A stretch of 64,000 nucleotides of DNA from PUMD01 sp964599275 (GCA_964599275.1 CAZRFK010000001.1:32960-96959), one strand, 5' to 3'. Counted from the stretch's first letter, positions 25,012-35,557 are shown. Notes: generated by a model from the letters alone, not told the origin. Numbers and translations: made by a program.

Positions 25012-25053
25012 ACAAAACCTTAGATTCAACTTTTAATTTTAATTTCCTGCCTG

Positions 25054-25127
25054 TGGGCCCAGTTGGATTCGAACCAACGACCTTGGGTTTATGAGACCCC
25101 TGCTCTGACCAACTGAGCTATGGGCCC
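25054..25127 (-). tRNA. tRNA with CAT anticodon (elongator Met, or Ile2)
   Basis: A 74-base cloverleaf. The acceptor GGGCCCA pairs with TGGGCCC, the D arm is TAGCTCAGTTGGTCAGAGC, the anticodon loop is CTCATAA and the T loop is GGTTCGAATCC. The perfect 1-72 pair excludes an initiator. It may be elongator Met or the lysidine-modified Ile2, which I cannot separate by eye. CCA is not encoded. Confidence 0.9.
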
Positions 25128-25153
25128 TTCACAAGCATGAGCAGTGTATTTAT

Positions 25154-25228
25154 TGGCTCCACGGGCAGGACTCGAACCTGCAACCCTCCGGTTAACAGCC
25201 GGACGCTCTGCCATTGAGCTACCGTGGA
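25154..25228 (-). tRNA. tRNA-Asn (GTT)
   Basis: 75 bases including an encoded CCA. The acceptor TCCACGG pairs with CCGTGGA, the discriminator is G, the anticodon loop is CTGTTAA with GTT, and the T loop is GGTTCGAGTCC. Unlike its two neighbours this gene encodes its own CCA. Confidence 0.95.
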
Positions 25229-25330
25229 GCGTGACTTTCATTCCTTCATCCTCACACTCATCAACGTCAGCATAGCCTATTATAGTTAGCCTCAGAGATT
25301 TCGTCAAGGTCGCTATTTTAATCTGAGAAT

Positions 25331-26470
25331 TTACTCCACGTAATCCTTCAAAGTTGTGCTTCTCTTCGGATGACGTAGCTTGCGCAATGCTTTGGCCTCA
25401 ATTTGCCGAATTCGCTCTCTTGTCACTCCGAATACCTGACCGACTTCTTCCAAAGTACGTGCTCTTTCATCATCTAGACCAAATCTAAGACGCAGAACCT
25501 TCTCTTCACGCGGAGTCAATGTGTGCAGAACATCCTCCAACTGATCCTGAAGCAACGCAAAAGAGGCGGCGTCGGAAGGCTCTTCTGCTTCCTCATCAGG
25601 GATGAAGTCCCCCAGATGACTATCTTCTTCTTCTCCTATCGGGGTTTCAAGCGACACCGGTTCCTGAGAAATCTTTTTGATCTCACGTACTCGCTCAGGC
25701 TCGATATCCATTTCTTCTGCTATCTCTTCTGCCGTCGGCTCACGACCAAGCTCCTGCAGCAGCTGCCTGGATACACGTATTAATTTGTTGATCGTTTCCA
25801 CCATGTGAACAGGTATACGGATAGTCCTGGCCTGATCTGCTATGGCTCTAGTGATCGCCTGACGTATCCACCATGTGGCGTAAGTGCTGAACTTGTATCC
25901 CTTCCGGTAGTCGAACTTCTCCACCGCTTTCATCAAGCCCAGGTTACCTTCCTGAATGAGATCCAAAAACAGCATCCCACGACCAACATAGCGTTTGGCT
26001 ATGCTCACTACCAGCCGTAGGTTTGCCTCGACCAGTTGACGCCGAGCACTCTCATCCCCATCTTCAATTCGTCGTGCCAATTCTTTTTCTTCATCTGCAC
26101 TCAAAAGGTCTACACGGCCTATTTCTTTGAGATACATGCGAACAGGGTCATCAAGAGATACACCCTCCGGAATATCGATGTCCGTTCCTTCATCTTCATC
26201 ATCCGGATCACCTTCGATGTCAATCCCCTTTTCCTTGAGGTGTTCGTATATATCCTCAATTTCTGCCACAGAGAGCTCAACATCTTCCAGGGCATCCATA
26301 ACATCCTGATAAGACAGTACACCCTCGTCATGTCCCTCGTCTACAAGCTCCTGAACCTCAGAAAGTTCCAAGTGGCTTTTTTCATCATCAACTACTGTTT
26401 CTTCGGCCAACTGACCTTCCCCACTTCCATCATCATTAGGTGTTATTTCAGACGCAGTCAACTCTATCAC
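25331..26470 (-). CDS. sigA: Primary RNA polymerase sigma factor SigA
   Basis: This is the housekeeping sigma-70 factor. The product of about 379 residues has region 1.1-like acidic N-terminal sequence, region 1.2 ([22 protein letters not shown]), region 2 ([37 protein letters not shown]), region 3, and region 4 ([29 protein letters not shown]). The N-terminal part is strongly acidic. The start is uncertain. GTG 26470 lies almost on a GGGA sequence, while TTG 26461, three codons later, has GGGAGTG six bases upstream. It follows dnaG by 15 bases, the conserved dnaG-sigA operon. Confidence 0.96.
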   Translation of the reverse strand: MIELTASEITPNDDGSGEGQLAEETVVDDEKSHLELSEVQELVDEGHDEGVLSYQDVMDALEDVELSVAEIEDIYEHLKEKGIDIEGDPDDEDEGTDIDIPEGVSLDDPVRMYLKEIGRVDLLSADEEKELARRIEDGDESARRQLVEANLRLVVSIAKRYVGRGMLFLDLIQEGNLGLMKAVEKFDYRKGYKFSTYATWWIRQAITRAIADQARTIRIPVHMVETINKLIRVSRQLLQELGREPTAEEIAEEMDIEPERVREIKKISQEPVSLETPIGEEEDSHLGDFIPDEEAEEPSDAASFALLQDQLEDVLHTLTPREEKVLRLRFGLDDERARTLEEVGQVFGVTRERIRQIEAKALRKLRHPKRSTTLKDYVE

Positions 26471-26485
26471 TCCCGACGATAAATC

Positions 26486-28309
26486 TCAAAAAGACCTGAA
26501 GCGCGATTTTTTCAGTTCTCTAATAAGTTCTGCCTGTTCTCGTAAAATCTTACGGGGTACCTTTTCCCCTTCTTGGTCGTGTCTAGCTATAATATTGTCT
26601 AACTCCTCAATCCGCCTCATTTTTCTCCTGCAGATCAAAAGCTCCATGCAATCAGAAAACACTTTGTCAACGGAGTTATCTGGAATTTCTTCCTCCATAA
26701 GGATTTCTGAAAAAATACGTCTTATCTCTTCTTTATCACAATCACTCAAGACTTCAGACCGAAGCCTATCAATATCCTGGCAATTACTATTCAGTACGGC
26801 TTCAGCAAAAGACTGGTGAACACTGTTTTCAAAATCCTCCGGGTTCAGAGATTCTCTTGCACGCTGTAGGAATCTTTGTGTATAAAACATTAATTTTATT
26901 AACTGACGTTCAGCCCGCCATTGACCCAGATTGTTATCAGGTAAATATTTAATACCGTAATTTTCCTTAATATTATGTCTATCTCTATCAGGTTTATGCT
27001 TTTGTTCCACTTTTTGCAACTTACTTAATTGTTTTCTAACCGCTTTTTCGTCCACTCTAAGTGATTGAGCCATAAATCGAATTCTATCAGCCCTAACTAC
27101 CTCGTCCTCCTCAGCCCATATCAGAGGTGCCATATCACGTATAATATGAGCCTTACCTTCCGCTGCCGACCTGTCTCTACGTTTAAGACTACGTTCCCAG
27201 CAAAACTGAAAGAAGCTTTTTGCCTGCTCGAGATGCTTGTTAAATATATCCTTCCCCTCTTCATTTAACACGTCATCCGGATCCTTATCTTCGGGTAAAT
27301 CGACCACTTTCAATGCAATCGATGTACCGGTAAATTGATTCAAACTTCTTACCGCAGCATCAGAACCAGCAGCATCCGCATCATAAGCAACGTAGACATT
27401 ATCGGTATATCTGGCCAACAGCTGGGCATGTTCAGCGGTCAGAGATGTACCCATAGAAGCAACTGTCTCCTGCCAACCGTGAGCAGAACATGCCAAAACA
27501 TCTATATATCCTTCGACAATTATCGCTCTATTCCTTTTACGAATACGAGATCTGGCCTGCTCCAAGCCGTACCATACCTGCCGTTTCTTAAACAAAGGAC
27601 TATCAGGTGTGTTCAAATATTTGGGTTCCGCGTTAGAGTCTATGACTCTCCCACCAAAACCAACTACATTGCCGCGCGGATCAGTAATGGGAAATATAAT
27701 TCTACCCCTAAAAACATCATAGTAGTTATCCGTTTTTTTGCTTTTATTTACTACGCCCATCATTTTTGCCGCTTTCAGGTTTGCTCCGTGTTTTTCAAGA
27801 TAACCACACAATGCATCCCAACTATCCGGAGCCCATCCCAAGCGGTAATCTTTCTGAACTTCACGAGGAACTTTTCGTTCCTTGAGATATTTTGCTGCTG
27901 GGCGATTCTGCTCAAGTTTTTGCTGATAGAACTTACAAACAAAATCCCCCAATTTTATTAAATATTTTCTGACTCTTGCCCGTTGTGAACGCCTTCTCTG
28001 TGACTCTGAACTCTGCGAGTCCGAGGGCATGTCCAGACCTGCACGTTCAGCCAAAAACTCCAGTGCTTCTCTGAATTCCAACCCCTCAATCTCCATGATG
28101 AAATTGAAGATATCGCCCCCCGCCTGGCAGCCGAAACAGTAGTAAAGCTGCTGGGTAGGAGACACAGTAAATGAGGGCGTATCCTCTTGATGAAACGGAC
28201 ACAGTCCAACAAAGTTTTTGCCTTGTTGTTCAAGACGTACATACTGCGACACAACTTCGATAATATCATTACTATCACGGACCTGCTCAACGAATCCATC
28301 TGTCGACAT
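26486..28309 (-). CDS. dnaG: DNA primase
   Basis: It synthesises RNA primers for replication. The product of about 607 residues has the N-terminal CHC2 zinc-binding domain (LCPFHQEDTPSF and YYCFGCQAGG). The TOPRIM catalytic core follows (AIIVEGYIDVLACSAHGW and VYVAYDADAAG). The C-terminal helicase-interaction domain follows. The start is ATG 28309 because GAGAGGTG lies upstream. The ten codons before it are not supported. It is the first gene of dnaG-sigA. The upstream 28310-28506 region is 197 bases, with no promoter I can name confidently. Confidence 0.96.
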   Translation of the reverse strand: MSTDGFVEQVRDSNDIIEVVSQYVRLEQQGKNFVGLCPFHQEDTPSFTVSPTQQLYYCFGCQAGGDIFNFIMEIEGLEFREALEFLAERAGLDMPSDSQSSESQRRRSQRARVRKYLIKLGDFVCKFYQQKLEQNRPAAKYLKERKVPREVQKDYRLGWAPDSWDALCGYLEKHGANLKAAKMMGVVNKSKKTDNYYDVFRGRIIFPITDPRGNVVGFGGRVIDSNAEPKYLNTPDSPLFKKRQVWYGLEQARSRIRKRNRAIIVEGYIDVLACSAHGWQETVASMGTSLTAEHAQLLARYTDNVYVAYDADAAGSDAAVRSLNQFTGTSIALKVVDLPEDKDPDDVLNEEGKDIFNKHLEQAKSFFQFCWERSLKRRDRSAAEGKAHIIRDMAPLIWAEEDEVVRADRIRFMAQSLRVDEKAVRKQLSKLQKVEQKHKPDRDRHNIKENYGIKYLPDNNLGQWRAERQLIKLMFYTQRFLQRARESLNPEDFENSVHQSFAEAVLNSNCQDIDRLRSEVLSDCDKEEIRRIFSEILMEEEIPDNSVDKVFSDCMELLICRRKMRRIEELDNIIARHDQEGEKVPRKILREQAELIRELKKSRFRSF

Positions 28310-28506
28310 TACCAGGCACCTCTCTTGTCCATTCCACAAAATCGGGGAGTTTAAACATTTTCTTCAGAATCAATTCTAGAAGTCCAGAATGTTCAGCTAA
28401 GCAACCATTCTAAACAGTTACAGTGCCGGTATGTCTCTGAACCGTTGCAAAACTCAAAAACGCCAGAAACTTCAACTCACAATTTCATGCTCAACATGAT
28501 CAAAAT

Positions 28507-28536
28507 CAAAAAGGCCGGGGCATTTGATAATGCCCC
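28507..28536 (-). terminator. Rho-independent terminator after ppdK
   Basis: A perfect eight-base stem (28517-28524 with 28529-28536) and a four-base loop, followed on the minus strand by GGCCTTTTTG. It lies about 70 bases past the ppdK stop and separates ppdK from dnaG. Confidence 0.85.
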
Positions 28537-28608
28537 AGACTTACTAGAAACGATACTTCTTATTTGTGTTTCTCTAATAAAGGTCAAACTCCTGCCGATA
28601 GTGTGAAG

Positions 28609-31284
28609 TCAATCTGTTTTTTGGACATCTTTCGTATTCTTGATGGCAGATTGAGCCGCAGCCAGTCGAGCCACTGGGAGTCTGTAAGGGGAACAGCTGA
28701 CATAATCCATGCCTATCTCTGCACAAAACTCAATGGACTTCGGCTCGCCACCATGCTCACCGCAGATACCAACTTCCAAATCGGGTCTTGTATCTCTACC
28801 CAACTGAATTCCCATAGCAACCAACTTACCTACTCCATTTTTATCCAGGACGGCAAAAGGATTATCATCTAAAATTCCTTCAGATAGATAATGGTGGAGG
28901 AACTTGGCCTCAGCATCATCACGACTGAACCCATAGGTGGTTTGAGTAAGATCGTTGGTACCGAAGGAGAAAAACTCCGCCACCTCAGCAATTTTATCTG
29001 CCGTAACGCAGGCCCGCGGGACCTCTATCATGGTACCAATACCGAAGTCTATATCAACCTGCTCTCCATCCAACACTGACAGAGCAGTTTCCCGAATCTG
29101 AGCTGCCAGAAGTTCACATTCACATGCATCACTGACAAGCGGAATCATAATTTCAGGATGCACCTCAATCCCCTCCTGGTGCACATCTACAGCAGCCTGC
29201 ATAATAGCACGGGCCTGCATCTGATACATCTCCGGATATAACAAGCCCAATCTGCAGCCCCGCTGCCCCAACATGGGATTGCTTTCATGCAACGTTTCTG
29301 CCCGGCTTAATACTTTTTTCTTGCGGAATAATTCAACACTTTCAACTCCTTCACTGCGCATTTTACTCACCTGCTCTTTGAGGGTTGAAATATCCGGCAA
29401 GAACTCGTGCAGAGGCGGGTCAAGAAGGCGTATGGTTACCGGTAATCCATCCATTATACGGAAAATGGCAGAAAAGTCTCCACGCTGCATAGGGAGCAGT
29501 TTTTCTAAAGTCTCCTCCCGCTCCTGGATTGTTTCCGCCATAATCATCTCCTGCATGACAGCCAGTCTATTGGTATCCATAAACATGTGTTCGGTACGGC
29601 AAAGTCCGATTCCTTCACTCCCAAACTCCCTCGCTATTTGCGCATCTTCAGGAGTGTCAGCATTTACTCGAACACCTATATCACGATATTCATCTGCCCA
29701 TTCCAGAAGCGAATTGAATTCCTCAGATAATGTGGGCTCAATAAGCGGGGCTTCCTGTGCATAAACTTCTCCGGTTGCTCCATCGATAGTCAGAACATCA
29801 TCCTTTTTTATGGTGAACTTTGGAGTTTCGACAACACCTTTGGTTAGGTCGATATCCAGTTCATCACAACCAACCACACATGGTTTGCCCATGCCGCGGG
29901 CTACGATGGCCGCGTGACAGGTCATCCCACCGCGGCTGGTCAGCACACCGTCAGCCTCCACAATACCGTGTACGTCATCGGGTGTTGTTTCGGGGCGTAT
30001 AAGAATCACGTGTTCTCCCCGCTGGCTGCGCACCTCCGCTTCATCTGCATCAAAAACAACTTTTCCACTGGCCGCTCCGGGAGAAGCAGGTAAACCTTTT
30101 GCTATTGATTCTAACTGGCTGTCAGGGTCAATTTTGGGATGAAGTAAAACGTCTATGTGGTCTGGCTCAACCCTCATAAGCGCTTCTTTTTCTTCAATAA
30201 GGCCTTCAGTCACCATATCATAGGCTATTTTCACTGCGGCCGCGGCAGTTCGCTTCCCGGTCCGGGTCTGCAGTAAATACAGCTGACCATCTTCTATAGT
30301 AAACTCGATATCCTGCATATCACGATAATGTTTTTCCAGTGTTTCGGCGGCGTTTTCCAGCTGTTCAGATACCCCGGGCATTTCAACCTTAAGTTTGGAA
30401 ACCTCTTTGGGCGTGCGTATCCCGGCAACAACATCTTCTCCCTGAGCATTTAGCAGATATTCACCATATAGCCATTTTTCACCTGTTGAGGGATTCCTAC
30501 TGAAAACAACACCTGTCCCCGAATTCTGTCCCCGGTTGCCAAAAACCATGGCTTGTACGTTTACAGCTGTACCCAGGTCATTTGGAATACCATGAACCCG
30601 CCTGTAAACACGAGCACGCTCGTTATTCCATGAAGCAAATACTGCCTCAACGGCGGTAAGCAGCTGTTTACGGGGGTTTTGTGGGAATGTCTCACCGGTC
30701 TCCTTGTGATAGATCTCTTTATAATCCTCTACTACTGCCCGAAGTTCAGCAGTTGTAAGATCAGTATCGTTATCAGCGTCAGCAGATTCCTTGACGTCTG
30801 ACAGGATGCGTTCGAATTCGTTAATGGAAATGCCTTTAACGACATTACCAAACATCTGAATCAGCCGTCTGTAGCAATCCAGAGCAAAACGTCCATCCTG
30901 GGTTACTTCTGCAAGACCAGAGACTGTATCATCATTTAAGCCCAGGTTGAGAATGGTATCCATCATTCCCGGCATAGATATGCTGGCTCCTGAGCGAACT
31001 GATACCAGGAGAGGATTTACCTCATCACCTAAAGATTGGTCTTTCTGTTCCTCCAGCTTACAAAGATATTTGTCTATCTGTTCTTTCATCACCGCAGTAA
31101 GTTCTCCGCGTCGCACATATTCAGTACAGGCATCAGTAGTAATAGTAAACCCCGGCGGGACAGGAAGTCCCATTCGAGTCATCTCAGCCAGATTGGCTCC
31201 CTTACCTCCCAGCAGATCTTTCATATCAGCCTGACCCTCAGCAAACGAGTACACATATTTCACATCAGCTACTGAATCAGTCAC
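28609..31284 (-). CDS. ppdK: Pyruvate, phosphate dikinase
   Basis: It interconverts pyruvate, ATP and phosphate with PEP, AMP and pyrophosphate, in either glycolytic or gluconeogenic direction. The product of about 891 residues has the N-terminal ATP-grasp domain (DLLGGKGANLAEMTRMGLPVPPGFT). The central swivelling domain carries the phospho-His in GGMTCHAAIVARGMGKPCVVG. The C-terminal PEP/pyruvate barrel has EFFSFGTNDLTQTTYGFSRDD. The start is GTG 31284 with AAGGAG nine bases upstream. It overlaps the regulator gene by eight bases. A translation start 38 codons earlier would lie inside that gene. Coupling with its own regulator upstream supports PPDK over PEP synthase, and the 890-residue length agrees. 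Confidence 0.95.
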   Translation of the reverse strand: MTDSVADVKYVYSFAEGQADMKDLLGGKGANLAEMTRMGLPVPPGFTITTDACTEYVRRGELTAVMKEQIDKYLCKLEEQKDQSLGDEVNPLLVSVRSGASISMPGMMDTILNLGLNDDTVSGLAEVTQDGRFALDCYRRLIQMFGNVVKGISINEFERILSDVKESADADNDTDLTTAELRAVVEDYKEIYHKETGETFPQNPRKQLLTAVEAVFASWNNERARVYRRVHGIPNDLGTAVNVQAMVFGNRGQNSGTGVVFSRNPSTGEKWLYGEYLLNAQGEDVVAGIRTPKEVSKLKVEMPGVSEQLENAAETLEKHYRDMQDIEFTIEDGQLYLLQTRTGKRTAAAAVKIAYDMVTEGLIEEKEALMRVEPDHIDVLLHPKIDPDSQLESIAKGLPASPGAASGKVVFDADEAEVRSQRGEHVILIRPETTPDDVHGIVEADGVLTSRGGMTCHAAIVARGMGKPCVVGCDELDIDLTKGVVETPKFTIKKDDVLTIDGATGEVYAQEAPLIEPTLSEEFNSLLEWADEYRDIGVRVNADTPEDAQIAREFGSEGIGLCRTEHMFMDTNRLAVMQEMIMAETIQEREETLEKLLPMQRGDFSAIFRIMDGLPVTIRLLDPPLHEFLPDISTLKEQVSKMRSEGVESVELFRKKKVLSRAETLHESNPMLGQRGCRLGLLYPEMYQMQARAIMQAAVDVHQEGIEVHPEIMIPLVSDACECELLAAQIRETALSVLDGEQVDIDFGIGTMIEVPRACVTADKIAEVAEFFSFGTNDLTQTTYGFSRDDAEAKFLHHYLSEGILDDNPFAVLDKNGVGKLVAMGIQLGRDTRPDLEVGICGEHGGEPKSIEFCAEIGMDYVSCSPYRLPVARLAAAQSAIKNTKDVQKTD

Positions 31285-32110
31285 TGAACCAATCTCCTTC
31301 CCGCATGATCTCCAAAACTGTCGTGGCTGTTTCCTCAACTGCCCGACTGGTGACCTCCACAACCGGACATCCCAACTGTTCAAACACCTCCTGAGCATAC
31401 TGCAGTTCCGCTCGGATGCGAGTCAGGTCATCATAGTGAGATGCTGCTTTCAAACCAAGTCGGTGAATCCTCTGCCGACGGATCTGTTGAAGCTGCGCTG
31501 CATTTATGGTCAATCCTACTACCCGTTCTTTAACCTGGTAAATCTCTTCAGGTAATTCAATCTCAGGCACCAGAGGATAATTAGCGGCTTTTATTTCACG
31601 GTGAGCCAAATACATACAGACAGGAGTCTTGGACGTGCGCGAAACTCCCACCAAAACTACATCTGCCTCCAAAAACCCTCGTGGACTCTTGCCGTCATCA
31701 TATTTGACTGCAAATTCCACTGCAGCAACTCTACGGAAATACTGCTCATCCATGCGGTGAATGATACCCGGCTCTTGTCTCGGTTGTCGACCCAGGACAT
31801 TTTTCATGCCTTGGATAATTGGTCCCATGATGTCTACTGTATGTATGCCCTCTTGTTCACACCTTTTTTCAAGATACTTCTGGACAGATGGAACTACCAG
31901 GGTGTAAATAACCATGGTCGGTCTGGAGTTGGACACACGCTCCAGTGCATCGTCCACCTTTTCCCGAGAGTTTATGAAAGGAATACGCTCCACCTGTATT
32001 CCCCCTGAATTACGCTCAAACTGGCTGAGAGCCGCCCTGGCTACCAGCTCAGCTGTCTCTCCCACTGAATCCGACAGTACATATATTGTCTCCTCCGGTG
32101 ACTCAACCAA
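31277..32110 (-). CDS. PPDK regulatory protein (bifunctional kinase/pyrophosphorylase)
   Basis: DUF299 proteins phosphorylate and dephosphorylate a threonine next to the catalytic histidine of PPDK, switching the enzyme off and on with ADP and phosphate. The 277-residue product begins with YVLSDSVGETAELVARAALSQF. It has the P-loop-like VGVSRTSKTPVCMYLAHR (about residues 152-169) and ends with VEVTSRAVEETATTVLEIM. The start is TTG 32110 behind GGGTGAT. No ATG option fits this frame. It overlaps ppdK and is therefore cotranslated with its target. It corresponds in position to yqfL of Bacillus. Confidence 0.92.
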   Translation of the reverse strand: MVESPEETIYVLSDSVGETAELVARAALSQFERNSGGIQVERIPFINSREKVDDALERVSNSRPTMVIYTLVVPSVQKYLEKRCEQEGIHTVDIMGPIIQGMKNVLGRQPRQEPGIIHRMDEQYFRRVAAVEFAVKYDDGKSPRGFLEADVVLVGVSRTSKTPVCMYLAHREIKAANYPLVPEIELPEEIYQVKERVVGLTINAAQLQQIRRQRIHRLGLKAASHYDDLTRIRAELQYAQEVFEQLGCPVVEVTSRAVEETATTVLEIMREGDWFSD

Positions 32111-32155
32111 GCGATATCACCCATTCTTGATTTGTGGATAACTCTAGATCCAGGA

Positions 32156-34237
32156 TTACCCCTGAATCTGCGACCAATCTGCCACAATTGAAAGATAGTC
32201 AGCAATGCTGCTGAGTAGGTTCAGCCGCCTGCTTTTTGTATCTTCATCATCTACCATGACTATAACTTCATCAAGGAAACGGTCAACCTGCTCACGCAGC
32301 TGTGATCCACGAATGATGAATCCTTCGTAATCCCCCTCATCCAACAATCTGTCTGCTTCTGTTCTGAACTCTTTAAACTCAGCACACAGCTGCTGGGCTG
32401 CGGGGGCAGAAAAACTCTGGACTTTTGGTACGCCAGCATGGTATGTGTCGCACCCCAAATTATGACATCTCCTCCAGGCTACAAGCAAGTCTTCAGCGTA
32501 AGAACTATCCAGAAACTGAGCCACTGTCTCTATTCTCACCCAGACATCGCTGATGTCATCTGAATCTCTAGCCAAAACCGCCTCGATGAGATCGTATTCG
32601 AAACCTGCATCCGACAGGAGGCTGCGCAGGCGTTCCTCAACAAATAATGTTATCCGCTTCCGCAGAGATTTGAATTCTTCCCCAGAAATCTCATAGGCCT
32701 CACTGCAGCACCTCAGAATCTGGGTTACTGTTACCCCGTCTTCGAGAGCCAGCAGTCTCAGAATACCATTTGCGGAACGGCGAAGACCGTAAGGATCTTC
32801 CGAGCCGCTCACTTGAAGTCCGGCTGCAAAACCTCCTACCAGATTGTCAGCCTTGTCAACAAGACTCAACCACCGTCCAGCAGGGGTTTCAGGTAGTGGG
32901 TCTCCAGAACGCTGTGGAAGATAATGTTCGCCTATCGCCGTGCAGACTGGCCCAGGTTCCCCATCGTTCTTAGCATATTCCTCCCCCATCCTGCCCTGCA
33001 AGGCAGGAAATTCTCGCACCATCAGCGTTACCCGGTCTGCCTTACATAATTGTGCAGCTCTCAAGAGTGTATCCTGCAGTCCGGACGGGATAACTCCATC
33101 TGCTGTCAGCTGGCACAAAATCCTACTGAGTCTTTCTGATTTGTCGGCGAGGCTGCCCATCTCCTCATGAACTATAACTTCAGACAAGCGCTCTGCATGT
33201 TCTTGCAGGGATATCTCCTTGTCCTCTTCCCAAAAAAATCTGGCATCAGCAAGTCTGGCATGCAGGACCAATTCATTCCCAGGCACCACGGTATCACGCA
33301 TTGCATCGTTACCGTTAATCACCGATAGGAAGTACGGTTTCAACTGACCATCACTGTCCTCGACGGGAAAAAACCGCAGGTGAGTCTGCATTGCGGTAGT
33401 TATAACTACTCGAGGAACCTCCAAAAAATCAGAAGGTATCGAACCCAATGCTACCTGAGGACTTTCCACCAGGAACGTAACTTCCTGCAATAACGATTCA
33501 GGTATGACAGGTCTTCCATTTACCGAAACAGCAAGTTCACCGCATTGCTGCACAATCCTTTCTCTACGCATCTGCGGTCTAACTATTAACTGCATATCCC
33601 TCATCTTATCTATATATTCAGAAGCATTTTCTACATCTATATTTTCGGGAGAGAAGCGAGGACCACGGGTCTGCCTCTGAGCTTTTTTTCCGGCAAATTC
33701 AACCGGAATAATATCAGTACCATAAAGTGCAACAATCCACCTGAGCGGCCGGACAAATTCGATGTCTCCCTCTCCCCACCGCATTGTTTGTGGAAAGGAG
33801 AGAGATTTTAAAATATTCTGCATTGCATCCCGTAACGCACTGACTGCCTCACGTCCGGGACTGGTAAGCACCGCCCATACATAACGGCCCCGTTTTTCTT
33901 GTCGAATCTGAAGGTCGTCCAAGGCAACACCCTGGCTGGCGGCAAATCCCTCAGCTGCTCTCGTAGGCTCACCATTCTCATCAAAAGATATCTCCTCTGA
34001 AGGTCCGCGAATTTCCTCAGTCTTACCCATCGTCTCCTGCGGTACACCACTGATATATAAAATTAACCGGCGTGGAGTCGCCCAAGACTGCACCTCACTG
34101 TATGTCAGACCAACTGCACTCAGTTCTGACTCTGCAAGGCTGACCAGCTGATCCAGAGTATCTGGCAAAAATCCCGCAGGTACTTCTGCACAACCAACTT
34201 CCAATAGAGCATCGTTAGTTTCATTTTTAACAGACAC
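32156..34237 (-). CDS. glyS: Glycyl-tRNA synthetase beta subunit
   Basis: This is the beta chain of the heterotetrameric glycyl-tRNA synthetase. The 693-residue product has the family start LLEVGCAEVPAGFLPDTLDQL. The internal HD-like region contains the C-terminal anticodon-binding helices, and MRWGEGDIEFVRPLRWIVAL and AGDKADNL-type SLVDKADNLVGGFAAGLQ are present. The start is GTG 34237 with GAAGGAGG upstream, six bases after the alpha gene. Length and order (glyQ-glyS) are normal for Firmicutes. Confidence 0.95.
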   Translation of the reverse strand: MSVKNETNDALLEVGCAEVPAGFLPDTLDQLVSLAESELSAVGLTYSEVQSWATPRRLILYISGVPQETMGKTEEIRGPSEEISFDENGEPTRAAEGFAASQGVALDDLQIRQEKRGRYVWAVLTSPGREAVSALRDAMQNILKSLSFPQTMRWGEGDIEFVRPLRWIVALYGTDIIPVEFAGKKAQRQTRGPRFSPENIDVENASEYIDKMRDMQLIVRPQMRRERIVQQCGELAVSVNGRPVIPESLLQEVTFLVESPQVALGSIPSDFLEVPRVVITTAMQTHLRFFPVEDSDGQLKPYFLSVINGNDAMRDTVVPGNELVLHARLADARFFWEEDKEISLQEHAERLSEVIVHEEMGSLADKSERLSRILCQLTADGVIPSGLQDTLLRAAQLCKADRVTLMVREFPALQGRMGEEYAKNDGEPGPVCTAIGEHYLPQRSGDPLPETPAGRWLSLVDKADNLVGGFAAGLQVSGSEDPYGLRRSANGILRLLALEDGVTVTQILRCCSEAYEISGEEFKSLRKRITLFVEERLRSLLSDAGFEYDLIEAVLARDSDDISDVWVRIETVAQFLDSSYAEDLLVAWRRCHNLGCDTYHAGVPKVQSFSAPAAQQLCAEFKEFRTEADRLLDEGDYEGFIIRGSQLREQVDRFLDEVIVMVDDEDTKSRRLNLLSSIADYLSIVADWSQIQG

Positions 34238-34243
34238 GATGAG

Positions 34244-35137
34244 TCACGCCTCCTTCAGACTATCTACTGGTTCATCTTCAGCACAGTCCCGTGAATGAAT
34301 CTGAATATATTTTCCCGCACAATCACAAGCCAGGGCGCGAATGCGGGCTACGTAATTAGTTCGCTCCGTAACACCGATTGCACCTCTTGCGTCCAGCAGA
34401 TTAAATAGATGAGAACATTTCAACGCACAGTCATAGGCGGGAAGTACTAAATCCTCCTGTAAAGCCCGTTGGGCCTCCCGCTCATTTAGTTCGAAGGATT
34501 TGCGCAGCATATTGGTGTCCGCTGTTTCAAAACTATATTTAGAATGTTCAAACTCTGCGCGTCGGTACACATCTCCGTAAGTGATACCATCCTTCCACAC
34601 CACATCAAATATGTTGGAAACGCCCTGCAAAAACCCGCACAGCCTTTCAAGTCCATAAGTGATTTCTACAGGAACCGGAGTCAGGTCATACCCCCCCATC
34701 TGTTGGAAATAGGTGAACTGGGTTATTTCCATTGCATCAAGCCACACTTCCCAACCCAGCCCCCAGGCTCCCAGAGTTGGAGCTTCCCAGTTATCCTCAA
34801 CAAATCGCACATCATGCTGCTTACAATCAACACCAATGTGCTGCAAACTGTCCAGATATATTTCCTGAATATCCTCGGGAGAAGGTTTAATAACCACCTG
34901 GTACTGCCAGTGACGATACACCCTCACAGGATTATCACCATACCGACCGTCCTGAGGACGCCGGGATGGCTCTGTATACGCCACGGCCCACGGTTCATCT
35001 GACAGGGAACGAAAAAATGTTGAGGGGTTCATTGTTCCCGCTCCTTTTTCAGTATCATACGGCTGCTGCAGGAGACAGCCCTGTTCACCCCAAAAACTGT
35101 TCAGTTTGGATATTACTTGTTGAAAGTTATATTCCAT
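34244..35137 (-). CDS. glyQ: Glycyl-tRNA synthetase alpha subunit
   Basis: This is the catalytic class II alpha chain that forms glycyl-adenylate with the beta chain. The product of about 297 residues is highly conserved: [49 protein letters not shown] and [31 protein letters not shown] are visible in segments. The start is ATG 35137, behind TGGGAGGT. Five upstream codons are not needed. The 432-base gap upstream carries several hairpins but no T-box antiterminator motif, although glyQS is often T-box regulated in Firmicutes. Confidence 0.97.
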   Translation of the reverse strand: MEYNFQQVISKLNSFWGEQGCLLQQPYDTEKGAGTMNPSTFFRSLSDEPWAVAYTEPSRRPQDGRYGDNPVRVYRHWQYQVVIKPSPEDIQEIYLDSLQHIGVDCKQHDVRFVEDNWEAPTLGAWGLGWEVWLDAMEITQFTYFQQMGGYDLTPVPVEITYGLERLCGFLQGVSNIFDVVWKDGITYGDVYRRAEFEHSKYSFETADTNMLRKSFELNEREAQRALQEDLVLPAYDCALKCSHLFNLLDARGAIGVTERTNYVARIRALACDCAGKYIQIHSRDCAEDEPVDSLKEA

Positions 35138-35249
35138 TATTTTACCTCCCATCTGTATCCATACATCCAGTAGTGACCTGCTCCTCCAGTAAACAAGATT
35201 GCATTGAGATTGAAAAGGGGCGCAACGTATTGCCTGAGTTTACACACCT

Positions 35250-35395
35250 ATTTGGGAACATCCCATTTGCACCCAGACAACAGGGCCGCAATCCTGTGAC
35301 CACTTACACCGAACAAGTACCTTGCCGACCTTGTATCTGGGCCGGGTTACATGGCCCAGGGAACGAAACTCCCGCCTGCCCTTGCTGCAGGGCCG
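35250..35395 (-). ncRNA. Hairpin-rich region upstream of glyQ, possible structured RNA
   Basis: Five short perfect hairpins follow one another in the 432-base gap (35153-35584): 35253-35265, 35280-35297, 35337-35359 (seven-base stem), 35359-35373 and 35378-35393. No protein-coding pattern is convincing on either strand. The T-box signature TGGNACCGCG is absent, as are RNase P, tmRNA and SRP landmarks. It may be a glyQS leader or a small RNA transcribed before it. The density of hairpins is the only support. The remaining bases (35153-35249, 35396-35514) show nothing specific. Confidence 0.35.
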
Positions 35396-35514
35396 ATTCT
35401 AAAACCTGCGAGTATAGATGCAATCCCTATTTTATACCAAACCATAATTTCAGAAGACCAGCAATTCAAACGCCAGCAAAACGATTTTGCACGCGGACTT
35501 CTTCCACTGTAGTT

Positions 35515-35557
35515 AAAATGCATTCCCGCCCCCCAATGATTCAGGCGGGACGGGAAT
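35515..35557 (-). terminator. Terminator after the DUF4342 gene
   Basis: A strong G+C-rich stem (ATTCCCG at one end, 35522-35528, pairing with 35551-35557, and more pairs inside with a bulge) is followed on the minus strand by GCATTTTAA. It lies 28 bases past the gene. Confidence 0.65.

Noticed and set aside
25089..25307. 72-codon ORF across the tRNA cluster
   Set aside because: It reads through the minus-strand tRNA genes. The VAGSSPARGAN-type translation is a typical tRNA shadow.
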